From NCBI GenBank assembly GCA_029821875.1, contig JALGXW010000004.1, forward strand, positions 62,001 through 126,000: a stretch of 64,000 nucleotides of DNA, given 5' to 3'. Under the pieces are notes generated by a model. It did not search any database, had not been told where the DNA came from, and saw only the letters and a program-made list of their open reading frames with translations. This DNA is from Candidatus Hebobacterum abditum (lineage in GTDB: Bacteria; Armatimonadota; Hebobacteria; Hebobacterales; Hebobacteraceae). Shown here piece after piece: positions 1 through 7,503 of this stretch; position 1 is the stretch's first letter; each line of letters opens with the position of its first letter. The position numbers and the translations under genes were made by a program.

Positions 1-1051
1 CGCTCATGAGAATCACTGGTGTCTGATACTCGTGCGCGATTTCTAGGGCGTGGCGGGTGAGGTCATAGCACTGCTGCGGCGTGCCAGGGGCGAAGACCGC
101 TCGCGGAAACTCGCCGTGGCCGGCGTGGACAGCGAAGAGGAGATCTTGCTGCGCGGTGCGGGTGGGCAGCCCGGTTGCCGGGCCGGGGCGCTGGCCGAGG
201 AAGATGTAGATGGGAAGTTCGAGCATGCCGGCGAGCGCGAGGCCCTCGACCATCAGCGCGAAGCCGCCGCCGGAGGTCGTCGTCATCGCAGGCACACCGG
301 CGTAAGTGGCCCCGCAGATCATGTTGACCGCGGCGATTTCGTCCTCGGCCTGCTCGACCACAATGCCGTAACGGTCGGCAACGTTCGCGAGGAATGTGAT
401 CACGCCGGTCGACGGCGTCATCGGGTAGCTCGTGACGAACTTCACCCCGGCCGTTGCCGCCGCGAGCCCGATGGCCTCGTTCCCGCTGCAAATGGCCGTC
501 GGCGCGTCCGATGACTCCGGGCCTGTGAGCTTCCCGACATGGTCGGCGACGAGCTCGGCTCCCTTGCGCGCGCAGGCGATGTTCGCATCCACGACTTCGT
601 CTCCCTTGCGGCCGAACCGTTCGCGAAGACCGGATTCGAGGCCGGTGAAGTCGTGGCCGAGGAGCGCGACGACCGCGCCGGCCGCGACGGTGTTGGCCAT
701 GATAGCAGAGCCACCGACCTCCTTGGCGACGCTCTCGAACTCGATCGCAACCACGCCGTCGTTGTCCGCTCCATTGAACAGCACCAGGCCGCCATCGTTC
801 ACATCAGCGCGCAGCCAGTTCAGAGTATCTTCATTGAGCGCGACGAGTAGGTCCGCTTTCCCGCGGCCGGAGAAGAGCTCGCGGTCGGCGATGCGGATGT
901 CATACCAGTTCAGGCCGCCCCGTATACGAGACATGTAGGTCTGGGTGGAGAAACAGTGAACTGCCTGTCCGGCGAATGTCTCCACAAGCAGATCGCCAGT
1001 CGTCTCGACGCCTTGGCCGGCCGCTCCGGCGATGCGTATGTTCAGGTCCAT
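1..1051 (-). CDS. korA: 2-oxoacid:acceptor oxidoreductase, fused gamma-alpha subunit (partial)
   Basis: This frame is open from an ATG at 1051 to the window edge, giving 350 residues. It reads as the alpha subunit of a ferredoxin-type 2-oxoacid oxidoreductase (KorA/VorB type), which makes acyl-CoA from a 2-oxoacid with a beta subunit expected beyond the left edge. Residues about 1-180 match the gamma domain, with a glycine-rich start (IRIAGAAGQGVETTG) and the SRIRGG stretch. From about residue 190 the alpha (pyrimidine-binding) domain begins, with SGNEAIGLAAATAGVKF and SYPMTPST. A GGGGGAC Shine-Dalgarno lies 8 bases before the ATG. The gene is divergent from tsaD. The substrate (2-oxoglutarate or another oxoacid) cannot be told from this part. 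The 3' end is missing. Confidence 0.88.
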   Translation of the reverse strand, partial: MDLNIRIAGAAGQGVETTGDLLVETFAGQAVHCFSTQTYMSRIRGGLNWYDIRIADRELFSGRGKADLLVALNEDTLNWLRADVNDGGLVLFNGADNDGVVAIEFESVAKEVGGSAIMANTVAAGAVVALLGHDFTGLESGLRERFGRKGDEVVDANIACARKGAELVADHVGKLTGPESSDAPTAICSGNEAIGLAAATAGVKFVTSYPMTPSTGVITFLANVADRYGIVVEQAEDEIAAVNMICGATYAGVPAMTTTSGGGFALMVEGLALAGMLELPIYIFLGQRPGPATGLPTRTAQQDLLFAVHAGHGEFPRAVFAPGTPQQCYDLTRHALEIAHEYQTPVILMS

Positions 1052-1195
1052 GCTTCGTCCCCCGTTGCGTTTACTCGGCGTGACGGCGATTCGCCTCCAG
1101 GCCGAGTTGTCCTGGGCGGCGCAGCCAAGCCTTGTCTCGATCAGCTCCCATCTCCGGTGGCAGGTTCGCCTTGCGGAATCCCGAAATCGCGAAGC

Positions 1196-2224
1196 GTGCT
1201 CACTCTCGGTATCGAGACAAGCTGTGACGAGACGGCGGCCGCAGTTGTGAGAGGCCCCGGCGAGGCCGGCGTGGAGCTGCTGTCGAGCGTGGTCGCGTCA
1301 CAGGACGACCTGCACGCGCACTTCGGAGGGATCGTGCCGGAGGTCGCCTCGCGGCGGCACATCGAGATGATCGTGCCGGTGGTGCGCGAGGCCCTGCAGA
1401 GGGCAGACGTCGGCTGGGCCGATCTGAGCGCGATCGCTGTGACGGTCGGGCCGGGCCTCATCGGGTCGCTGGTCGTAGGAGTGGCCGCGGCAAAGGGACT
1501 CGCTATCGCCCGCGACCTGCCCCTGGTGGGCGTACACCACCTCGAGGGACACATCTACAGCGCTACCGTAGAGGCGACGCTGCCATTCCCGTCGGTGGTC
1601 CTTATCGCCTCCGGCGGCCACTCTCATCTGGTGTTCATGCGCCACCACGGCGACTACGAGGTGCTCGGCCGGACGCTCGACGACGCGCCGGGCGAGGCCT
1701 TCGACAAGGGAGCGCGGCTGCTCGGCCTCCCCTACCCCGGAGGACCGGCTCTTGCGGAGCTGGCAGACTCCTACGACGGGCGCGCCGACCCCCTGCCCCG
1801 CGCGCGGCTCCCCGGATCCCTAGACTTCAGCTTCAGCGGCGTGAAGACCGCGCTTGCCCGGCTCGTAAAGGAGCAGGAACTCGATGCCGAAGGCAGAGCA
1901 CGCGCAGCAGCCGCCTACCAAGAGTCCATTGCGCTGTCGCTCTGCGAGCGCGCCATTGAGGCCGCTGAAGAGAGCGGGTACCTGCCGATTATCGCGGTTG
2001 GCGGTGTAGCCTGCAATCGCAGGCTGCGCGCGTTGCTCAGCGCGAAGGCCGAGGAGGCAGGCCTCCGCGCGATCTTCCCCGAGGCGAAGCTGTGCACGGA
2101 CAACGGTGCCATGGTTGCCGCGGCCGGCGCGCACAAGTTCGCTCACGGCGGAGGCGAGTCGCTCGATCTCGACTGCGCGGCGAATCTACCACTGAAGAGT
2201 TGGGCGCGCGGCAATCGCGCTTGA
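1196..2224 (+). CDS. tsaD: tRNA N6-adenosine threonylcarbamoyltransferase TsaD
   Basis: TsaD transfers the threonylcarbamoyl group onto A37 of ANN-decoding tRNAs, working with TsaB and TsaE in the cytoplasm. The 342-residue protein has the usual family length. It carries the N-terminal LTLGIETSCDET motif, the metal-binding histidines in HHLEGH (about H115 and H119), the nucleotide loop ASGGHSHLV and the C-terminal CTDNGAM with the metal aspartate near 302. The frame stays open upstream, but the family begins right at this GTG, so I start there; a clear Shine-Dalgarno is lacking. tsaB and tsaE are not in the window. The gene stands alone, divergent from korA. Confidence 0.95.
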   Translation: MLTLGIETSCDETAAAVVRGPGEAGVELLSSVVASQDDLHAHFGGIVPEVASRRHIEMIVPVVREALQRADVGWADLSAIAVTVGPGLIGSLVVGVAAAKGLAIARDLPLVGVHHLEGHIYSATVEATLPFPSVVLIASGGHSHLVFMRHHGDYEVLGRTLDDAPGEAFDKGARLLGLPYPGGPALAELADSYDGRADPLPRARLPGSLDFSFSGVKTALARLVKEQELDAEGRARAAAAYQESIALSLCERAIEAAEESGYLPIIAVGGVACNRRLRALLSAKAEEAGLRAIFPEAKLCTDNGAMVAAAGAHKFAHGGGESLDLDCAANLPLKSWARGNRA

Positions 2225-2306
2225 GGCGCCGTGCAGCTGCCCAGACTTGCTTTGTGTCACATTCTTCATATGCAGAAAAAACGCGCGAAGAAACGCTCGA
2301 ACCCCC

Positions 2307-2335
2307 TTGCCAATCAAAGACTCCTGTGCTATAGT
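2307..2335 (+). promoter_or_regulatory. sigma-70 promoter ahead of the sigma factor gene
   Basis: TTGCCA (2307-2312) and TATAGT (2330-2335) are 17 bases apart. The -10 is extended (TGTGCTATAGT). The predicted start near 2342 leaves a leader of about 275 bases before the sigma factor ATG. Confidence 0.7.
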
Positions 2336-2617
2336 TCCGCCGGACAAATGGAGTTCGGGATGAAGGAAGTAGCCCATTCGCCGAACGATCCCGATCTCTG
2401 TGGGGGCGAGGTGGTAAGCGCGCCGTCACGCGTCGACCTATGCTCTTTCCTTACTTTCCCGAAACTCTCATGCTCGGACGCTAGCCGCGCGCGTGTGGCC
2501 GAGGGCGGCGCAAGCGCGGCTCCGGGCACGTTTGACTGAAAGGAGGCGATAGGCGGGGCAGCAGTCGTCTAGGTAGTCTGAATCTCGGCAACAGCCGTCA
2601 CAGGAGACATCGCAGCC
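2336..2617 (+). other. long untranslated leader with an orphan strong ribosome-binding site
   Basis: No convincing gene lies between tsaD and the sigma factor. A 64-codon frame from ATG 2348 is open but resembles no known protein. At 2538-2550 the text GAAAGGAGGCGAT is almost a full complement of the 16S 3' end, yet no ATG, GTG or TTG follows within usable distance. The real sigma gene has its own CAGGAG site further on. GTTCGG near 2352 can pair with CCGAAC near 2380. This may be a regulatory leader or a relic. Confidence 0.35.
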
Positions 2618-3208
2618 ATGGAAGCAGCAGTAGCACACCAGGTTTGGAACTACATCGGCATGCTGGGGGTAGATAGGGAGACAGCTCGAGACCTCTACCA
2701 AGAGGCAGAAACGGCCATATGGGAAGCTGCGGCACATCGCGCCACTCACGAGTGCCATAGCTACCTTGTTAAGACTGGGATCGGAGCCATTCGACACTGG
2801 CTTCGAGATCGGTATTCGTTGGTGCGCATTCCCGGGTACCTGCATGACAGGGGCGAGGCAGCGCGCCACATGAAGACGATCGTCCCCCTCGAAGACATGA
2901 ACGAGACCGTGGGGCATCGCTTCGAGGATGATCTGCTAGAGCGCCTCGACGTTGCCATCCTCCGGCGACGCGTTGTTCGGCTCCTTCCTCGACTCACCCG
3001 CGCAGAGCGAGACGTCATGGAAGCTCTGCTGTCCGGACAGACCATTCGTGATGTTGCGCGGCGGCGGAAGGTACGCGTGGGTTGCGTCTACGCACAACGG
3101 AGCAAGGCGATACTGAAGCTCCGTAGGCTCCTGGCGGAGGAGAACGCAGGTATGGAGCAGCGGGCCGAGCAGCGCCGACCGCGGGCTGCAGTCGCCGCCA
3201 GGGCCTAG
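2618..3208 (+). CDS. RNA polymerase sigma factor, sigma-70 family (regions 2 and 4)
   Basis: This 196-residue protein looks like a small sigma factor that directs RNA polymerase to a special promoter set. Region 2 covers about residues 1-80, including a 2.4-like helix (AIRHWLRDRYSLVRIPGYL) that resembles those of the stress and sporulation group. Region 4 is at about 120-170, with LTRAERDVMEALLSGQTIRDVA followed by a recognition helix. Region 3 is very short. CAGGAG sits 8-12 bases before the ATG. No anti-sigma factor is adjacent, which is unusual for an ECF-type gene, so control may act through the long leader. The C-terminal tail is Arg/Ala-rich and not conserved-looking. Confidence 0.78.
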   Translation: MEAAVAHQVWNYIGMLGVDRETARDLYQEAETAIWEAAAHRATHECHSYLVKTGIGAIRHWLRDRYSLVRIPGYLHDRGEAARHMKTIVPLEDMNETVGHRFEDDLLERLDVAILRRRVVRLLPRLTRAERDVMEALLSGQTIRDVARRRKVRVGCVYAQRSKAILKLRRLLAEENAGMEQRAEQRRPRAAVAARA

Positions 3209-3303
3209 CATCAGGCGAGTCCGGGCTCGTCACTGACTTGGCTGCCGCCGCGACGCCGCGCGAGGCGGGCGGCCAGGGCAGATGGTTGACGTGGCGGCCT
3301 CGC

Positions 3304-3567
3304 TCAACCCGATGGGTCAGACATATGCTCGGCCAGCCAGCGAGTCCTCTCGGACGCAACTGGCTCGGACTGCCGAGGCGAGCGGCCGGTGCCCGGGTAG
3401 AAGCAACCTGCGCATTGGAACACCCGGGAGCCTGATGTAGACGCCTGGGAAGAGGGAAGTCGAAGCAGCGGCTTGCCGCACGTGCAGCAGCGCGGCACGT
3501 CTGCAGGCACCACTCCGCCTGCCCTCAGCCTGGCAGTTGATCGCTTTTTCTTGCGTCGACGCCTCAT
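3304..3567 (-). CDS. small zinc-ribbon-like protein, unknown function
   Basis: An 87-residue frame with a very basic start (MRRRRKKKR). It has two cysteine pairs, CCTCGKPL and FQCAGC, spaced about 25 residues apart as in a zinc ribbon. Nothing else is recognisable. The ribosome-binding site is poor, because AGGAGG lies 18 bases before the ATG. It sits in a 572-base gap between the sigma factor and the MRGGG genes, and the rest of that gap holds only the promoter at 3690. I accept it mainly because of the paired cysteines; it could be spurious. Confidence 0.4.
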   Translation of the reverse strand: MRRRRKKKRSTARLRAGGVVPADVPRCCTCGKPLLRLPSSQASTSGSRVFQCAGCFYPGTGRSPRQSEPVASERTRWLAEHMSDPSG

Positions 3568-3689
3568 GACCGTGTCGGCTTCAAGCCTCCTGCTTTTCCC
3601 CTACCCCATGCAGTATTCCCCAAAACCAGGGAACTCTGCGCTGTGATTTCCCGTCTAACACGCAGACGGAACGTGCGTGCCCTTCGGCG

Positions 3690-3719
3690 TTGACACCGGC
3701 CGCAGCTTTGTGCTAGACT
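3690..3719 (+). promoter_or_regulatory. sigma-70 promoter for the MRGGG gene pair
   Basis: A consensus TTGACA (3690-3695) is followed 18 bases later by TAGACT (3714-3719). The -10 carries the extended TGTGC seen at several promoters here. It lies 62 bases before the ATG at 3781. Confidence 0.75.
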
Positions 3720-3780
3720 GCCGCCGTGTCCGGTGGGAAACTGGGGCGTGTTCGCGCGGCAGCGTAAGGAGGTCCTCTGG

Positions 3781-4722
3781 ATGCGAAAAGCACTCTGGGC
3801 CTGCGTCAGTCTGGGTGTCCTCGTTGGCTTCGCCGCACCCTGCAGTTGGGCCGTCGAGCGAGAACTCTCGGGCGTGCGGCTCGGCGAGACTGCCATGGAC
3901 TTGCTGGACAAGCCTGGCTACGGCGAGCCGGATTTCGTTGGCCCGCTTGGCACGATCGCCATAGCAGTTGAAGAGCCGCAGGGGGCTGCGGCATCCCGAG
4001 CGGGGGGAGCGGGCCGATCGGGGCCGGCCGGCCCGGCGGGCGCCAGAGCTGGCGGCGCCCGCGGCATGCGCGGCGGCGGCATGCGTGGTGGCGGCATGCG
4101 CGGCGGCGGCATGCGTGGTGGCGGCATGCGCGGCGGCGGCATGCGTGGTGGCGGCATGCGCGGCGGCGGCATGCGCGGTGGCGGCATGCGCGGTGGCGGC
4201 ATGCGCGGTGGCGGCATGCGCGGTGGCGGCATGCGTGGTGGCGGAATGCGCGGTGGCGGCATGCGCGGCGGCGGCATGCGTGGTGGCATGGGTGGCGCGA
4301 CCGGCGCGCGGGGCCGGACTGCGGCAGCGGGCGAGCGGCCTGGCATGTACTGGTACTACAAGCGCCCAGGGAATGCCACGGTGGTGCTCTCGCTGGACGC
4401 GGAAGGCGAAGTGAAGGCCATTACGCTTACGGGCAGAGCCCCCTCGCTGGGCGGAGTCACAAGCCGCGGCATCGGGCTGGCCAGCGATTACATGGAGATC
4501 ATCGCGCAGTATAGCTATCCCGACCAGACAGTGTCCGCGGGCACGGCACTGGAGCTGACCTACGTTGACCATGGCGTGCGGTTCACGCTCGACGCGATGC
4601 GAGTCCGAGAGATCGCCATAGGCGCGCATATCGCGGCTCAGGCGGAAGTGGCGCCCGCGGTTCCCGAGCCGACGCTACCGCCTGCTGGAATGAGCATTGA
4701 GGAACTCCGAGGCTATCTGTAG
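3781..4722 (+). CDS. secreted protein with 14 tandem MRGGG repeats, unknown function (paralogue 1)
   Basis: A 313-residue exported protein. The start is ATG 3781, since AAGGAGG lies 9 bases before it and a signal peptide follows at once (MRKALWACVSLGVLVG, cleavage near SWA). Residues about 20-60 form a short module (SGVRLGETAMDLLDKPGYG). Residues 96-165 are 14 perfect MRGGG pentapeptides. Residues about 180-290 form a second module with GIGLASDYMEIIAQY and YVDHGVRFTLDAMRVREI. The two modules recall repeated scaffolds that read a start helix followed by a beta hairpin (BamE-like in outline only). The next gene is a paralogue 38 bases downstream, so the pair is likely one operon. No function is known to me; RG-rich stretches elsewhere bind RNA or polyanions. 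Confidence 0.8.
   Translation: MRKALWACVSLGVLVGFAAPCSWAVERELSGVRLGETAMDLLDKPGYGEPDFVGPLGTIAIAVEEPQGAAASRAGGAGRSGPAGPAGARAGGARGMRGGGMRGGGMRGGGMRGGGMRGGGMRGGGMRGGGMRGGGMRGGGMRGGGMRGGGMRGGGMRGGGMRGGGMRGGMGGATGARGRTAAAGERPGMYWYYKRPGNATVVLSLDAEGEVKAITLTGRAPSLGGVTSRGIGLASDYMEIIAQYSYPDQTVSAGTALELTYVDHGVRFTLDAMRVREIAIGAHIAAQAEVAPAVPEPTLPPAGMSIEELRGYL
4066..4275 (+). repeat. 14 tandem 15-bp repeats coding MRGGG
   Basis: Fourteen uninterrupted units of ATGCGYGGYGGCGGM run from 4066 to 4275. They differ only at codon third positions (cgc/cgt, ggc/ggt, one gga). Silent variation with perfect protein identity suggests the peptide is selected, or that recent expansion was followed by silent drift. The unit contains no stop in other frames, which creates false open frames on both strands. 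Confidence 0.95.
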
Positions 4723-4760
4723 GTGCCTCACCCTTCCGAATAAGGCGAGGAAGAGAACAA

Positions 4761-5903
4761 ATGCATCGCACAGCTGAGCATCTGGTCTTCACCGCTCTCG
4801 TGCTGACGATCGGCCTTTTGCTGGCGTCCGCGCCGGCCAAGGCGGTCGAGGACGGCCTGTTTGGCGTCCGCATTGGCGCGTCGTACCGTCAGCTCGTCGA
4901 GGATTTCGGCACCCCCCACGGCATCTTGTTCCCCTCGGGCTCCGGATTGGTCTTCCAGACAACTTCGCCTGCAGCGCTCGGGGCAGGGCTCCCCGACTTC
5001 TCACAGCAGACGGCTCAGATGCCGGTGTACGTACTGCCGATTCGCGCCTCCGTGCTCGAGGCGAACCAAGTCCAGTGGACCTACAACTTGCGCGATACCA
5101 AGGGCATTGCTATCGGCATCGTGCTCAAGGGCGAGGGCGCCGATGCTATCGTGAGCGACGTGGTAGTCGCCGGCTTCCCCAAGTACCTCAAGGGCAAGTC
5201 AGAGCCGGTGCGAACAGCGAAGGGCGTCGTCTTGCAGAGCACGTTCGAGGAGGTCGTGAAGAAGTACGGCTATCCGCCGCTGATAGAGATCTATCCGCCG
5301 TCGGTGTCGACACCCGGCGCCGCCCGGGGAGCGGGCGGCGCGATGCGAGCCGGTGGCGGGCGAGGGGGCATGAGGGCCGGTGGCGCGCGAGGCGGGATGC
5401 GTGGTGGCATGCGCGGTGGTGGCATGCGCGGTGGCGGCAGGCGTGGTGGCATGCGCGGTGGCGGCAGGCGTGGTGGTATGCGCGGTCGCGGTCGCGCTGA
5501 GGCCCCTGATCTTGGCACGGAAATGAGGCAGGCTGGCAGCGACTCCCTCCAGATAGTCCTCACCGCGGCTCCTGGCAGGCGTGGTGGCAGGCGCGGCGGC
5601 GGCATGCGCGGTGGGGGCATGCGCGGCGGCGGCATGCGCGGTGGCGGCATGCGCGGCGGTGGCATGCGCGGCGGTGGCATGCGCGGTGGCATGCGCGGTG
5701 GCGGCATGCGAGGCGGCCGCGGTGGGCGTACGACGCTCCCTCCATTGGGTACACGTGCCTCTGGGCCGGAGGAGCAATTCACGGCTACCGCCGTCGTCGA
5801 TCATCAGGCCATCACGTTCTCGCGAAGCTGCCTCATGATCTACGAAGGTATCGCGTTCACGCTGCACGACATGAGGGTGTATCGCATCCACGTATCAGAG
5901 TAA
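4761..5903 (+). CDS. secreted protein with MRGGG/RRGG repeats, unknown function (paralogue 2)
   Basis: A 380-residue exported paralogue of the preceding gene. It has a signal peptide (MHRTAEHLVFTALVLTIGLL, cleavage near AKA). A first module follows (FGVRIGASYRQLVEDFGTPHG), then a longer globular part with two beta-rich segments to about residue 190. Two low-complexity blocks, at about 195-245 and 272-325, are made of MRGGG, GGRRGG and MRAGG units. They are separated by a 25-residue linker. The last 50 residues (ITFSRSCLMIYEGIAFTLHDMRVYRIHV) match the C-terminal module of paralogue 1. GAGGAAGAG lies shortly before the ATG. Repeat number and arrangement differ between the two proteins, so the arrays evolve quickly while the modules are kept. 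Confidence 0.8.
   Translation: MHRTAEHLVFTALVLTIGLLLASAPAKAVEDGLFGVRIGASYRQLVEDFGTPHGILFPSGSGLVFQTTSPAALGAGLPDFSQQTAQMPVYVLPIRASVLEANQVQWTYNLRDTKGIAIGIVLKGEGADAIVSDVVVAGFPKYLKGKSEPVRTAKGVVLQSTFEEVVKKYGYPPLIEIYPPSVSTPGAARGAGGAMRAGGGRGGMRAGGARGGMRGGMRGGGMRGGGRRGGMRGGGRRGGMRGRGRAEAPDLGTEMRQAGSDSLQIVLTAAPGRRGGRRGGGMRGGGMRGGGMRGGGMRGGGMRGGGMRGGMRGGGMRGGRGGRTTLPPLGTRASGPEEQFTATAVVDHQAITFSRSCLMIYEGIAFTLHDMRVYRIHVSE
5581..5730 (+). repeat. second MRGGG repeat block (paralogue 2)
   Basis: Mostly 15-bp units (ATGCGCGGYGGYGGC) with some 12-bp units, coding GGRRGGGMRGGG then further MRGGG/MRGG. A related, less regular block lies at about 5338-5500. Loss of single codons shows slippage in multiples of three. 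Confidence 0.85.
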
Positions 5904-5961
5904 GCCGTTACCCCGCTCTTACTCGCGTGTTACAGCCATAGCTATCTGTTCGTGACCGGCA

Positions 5962-5983
5962 GCGAGGGGCTTCGGCTCCTCGC
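5962..5983 (+). terminator. stem-loop with TTCG tetraloop after the MRGGG operon
   Basis: GCGAGGGGC, loop TTCG, GCTCCTCGC forms a 9-bp stem (one G-T pair) 58 bases after the stop. No run of T follows, so it may only stabilise the 3' end. Confidence 0.45.
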
Positions 5984-6040
5984 CGTCCTTTGGTCGCCTG
6001 GGCGCGAGCAGGAGCCATCGGCGCACAGAGGTGCTTGGCA

Positions 6041-7420
6041 ATGAGAATACGGTATCAGTTGGTCGTGGCGCTACTGGTCCTCACCCTGATGGTCAGCTGC
6101 TTCGTTGCAGGCGCGGAGTTCGGCGTTCTGAAGACCTCTGCCCCCAATGCTACAGCCGCGAGGGTGTTGGGCGGGCTGCTGGGGCTTGGCGATCGGGGCA
6201 CGGCCGTCGCAGAGATTGAAAACGTCAGCCTGCGGCCGCTGGAGGCTTTTCAGGAGGTGCTGTCGCACCTTCGACGCCAATACGTGTCACCGATCGAGGA
6301 CGAGTCCCAGTTGACGCATGGCGCGATCCGCGGCATGCTCGCGGTGCTTCGAGGCGAGCCATACCAGGACCGATATAGCCGTCTCCTCGATCCCCAGGAC
6401 TACCGCTCCTTCCTGCAGGAGAACGAGGGGCACTTCGGCGGGATCGGCGCTGAGATCGGACTCAGAGAGGCCGAAGTGCCTGCTGACGTCGCCGAGGCCC
6501 TGGCCGGCTTGAGCTGCTCCGTCTGTGGCGCCGGGATCGCAGACCCCAAGCGCCTCCAGGTCGTGATAATCGCGCCTCTGCCCGACAGCCCGGCCGTCCG
6601 AGCAGGCATCCAAGCCGGGGATCACATACTTCGCGTGGGCGATACCCTGACCGCGGGCATGAGCCTTAGCGAAGTAGTGCGCCTCATCAAGGGCCCGCCA
6701 GGCACCCCCGTCAAGCTCCTCGTTGCGCGCGAAGCAGAGCCACAGCCTCTGGAGGTCGAGATCACGAGGGCCGTCATCCAGGTGCGCAGTGTAGAGCACG
6801 AAATGCTGCCGGGTCGCGTCGGCTATCTCCGGATAACGACCTTCAATGAGACGACACCGGAACTCGTGACGGAAGCGCTTCAAGACCTTCGTGCGGGTGG
6901 CATGCGCGGTCTCCTGCTCGACCTCCGCAACAACGCCGGCGGCGGTCTCGAGGTGTGCGTACAGACGGCAAGCCTCTTCCTGGGCTCGGGTCCTGTCGTC
7001 TATATCCAGGAGCGTGGTGGGCCGCGCGAGGCCAGGCACGCCGTCGGCGGCTCCACGACCTTCGACCTGCCACTAGTCGTAGTGACGAACATAGGAACCG
7101 CGAGCGCCGCTGAGATACTCGCGGGAGCGATTCAGGACGCCCAGCTCGGCAAGCTGGTGGGTGAGAAGACGTTCGGCAAGGGCCTGGTCCAGACCGTCAT
7201 TCGACTGGAGGATGGTTCCGCTCTCGCCCTGACGACTGCGCGCTACTTCACCCCCAATCAGCGCGACATAGATCGCAAGGGCATCGAGCCCGATGAATCG
7301 GTCGAGCAGCCGCCGGCCAGACAATACATTCCGCCGCTGAGCGAGCAGGACGCTCAGGGCGCGAGGGCGCTCGAGATACTGCGAGAGATGATGGCGAGAC
7401 CAGTTGGTGTCGCCGCCTGA
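6041..7420 (+). CDS. S41 family C-terminal processing peptidase
   Basis: A 459-residue periplasmic or extracellular serine protease of the CtpA/Prc family, which trims or degrades proteins from their C-termini. The start is ATG 6041, with AGAGGTG 8 bases before it and a membrane anchor or signal right after (LVVALLVLTLMVSCFVAG). A PDZ domain spans about residues 165-260 (SPAVRAGIQAGDHILRVGD). The catalytic pair is Ser355 in GTASAAE and Lys380 in GEKTFGKG, at the 25-residue spacing known for Tsp. An odd insertion of about 25 residues before the PDZ core carries CSVC, a possible metal or disulfide site. It follows the MRGGG pair in the same direction, so it could process those proteins; that is inference. 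Confidence 0.92.
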   Translation: MRIRYQLVVALLVLTLMVSCFVAGAEFGVLKTSAPNATAARVLGGLLGLGDRGTAVAEIENVSLRPLEAFQEVLSHLRRQYVSPIEDESQLTHGAIRGMLAVLRGEPYQDRYSRLLDPQDYRSFLQENEGHFGGIGAEIGLREAEVPADVAEALAGLSCSVCGAGIADPKRLQVVIIAPLPDSPAVRAGIQAGDHILRVGDTLTAGMSLSEVVRLIKGPPGTPVKLLVAREAEPQPLEVEITRAVIQVRSVEHEMLPGRVGYLRITTFNETTPELVTEALQDLRAGGMRGLLLDLRNNAGGGLEVCVQTASLFLGSGPVVYIQERGGPREARHAVGGSTTFDLPLVVVTNIGTASAAEILAGAIQDAQLGKLVGEKTFGKGLVQTVIRLEDGSALALTTARYFTPNQRDIDRKGIEPDESVEQPPARQYIPPLSEQDAQGARALEILREMMARPVGVAA

Positions 7421-7503
7421 GGTCACAGTTCCATGGGAACGACCGATCTGAAGATCCGCTGAGGGGTCGGTCAGACTGTGCCCGCGACCACATCCATTGG
7501 GGC

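Noticed and set aside
2231-2539. 102-codon frame covering the sigma promoter
   Set aside because: It starts upstream of the promoter, has atypical composition and no family; at most ATG 2348 could give a leader peptide.
4066-4275. Regular short tandem repeats that resemble an array (CRISPR-like or minisatellite)
   Set aside because: The units are contiguous 15-mers with no spacers and read as MRGGG in a gene with a signal peptide and Shine-Dalgarno, so they are coding repeats.
3918-4414. Open frames on both strands through the MRGGG array (proline- and alanine/cysteine-rich)
   Set aside because: The 15-bp unit has no stop in other frames; these frames are by-products of the repeat and lack starts with ribosome-binding sites.
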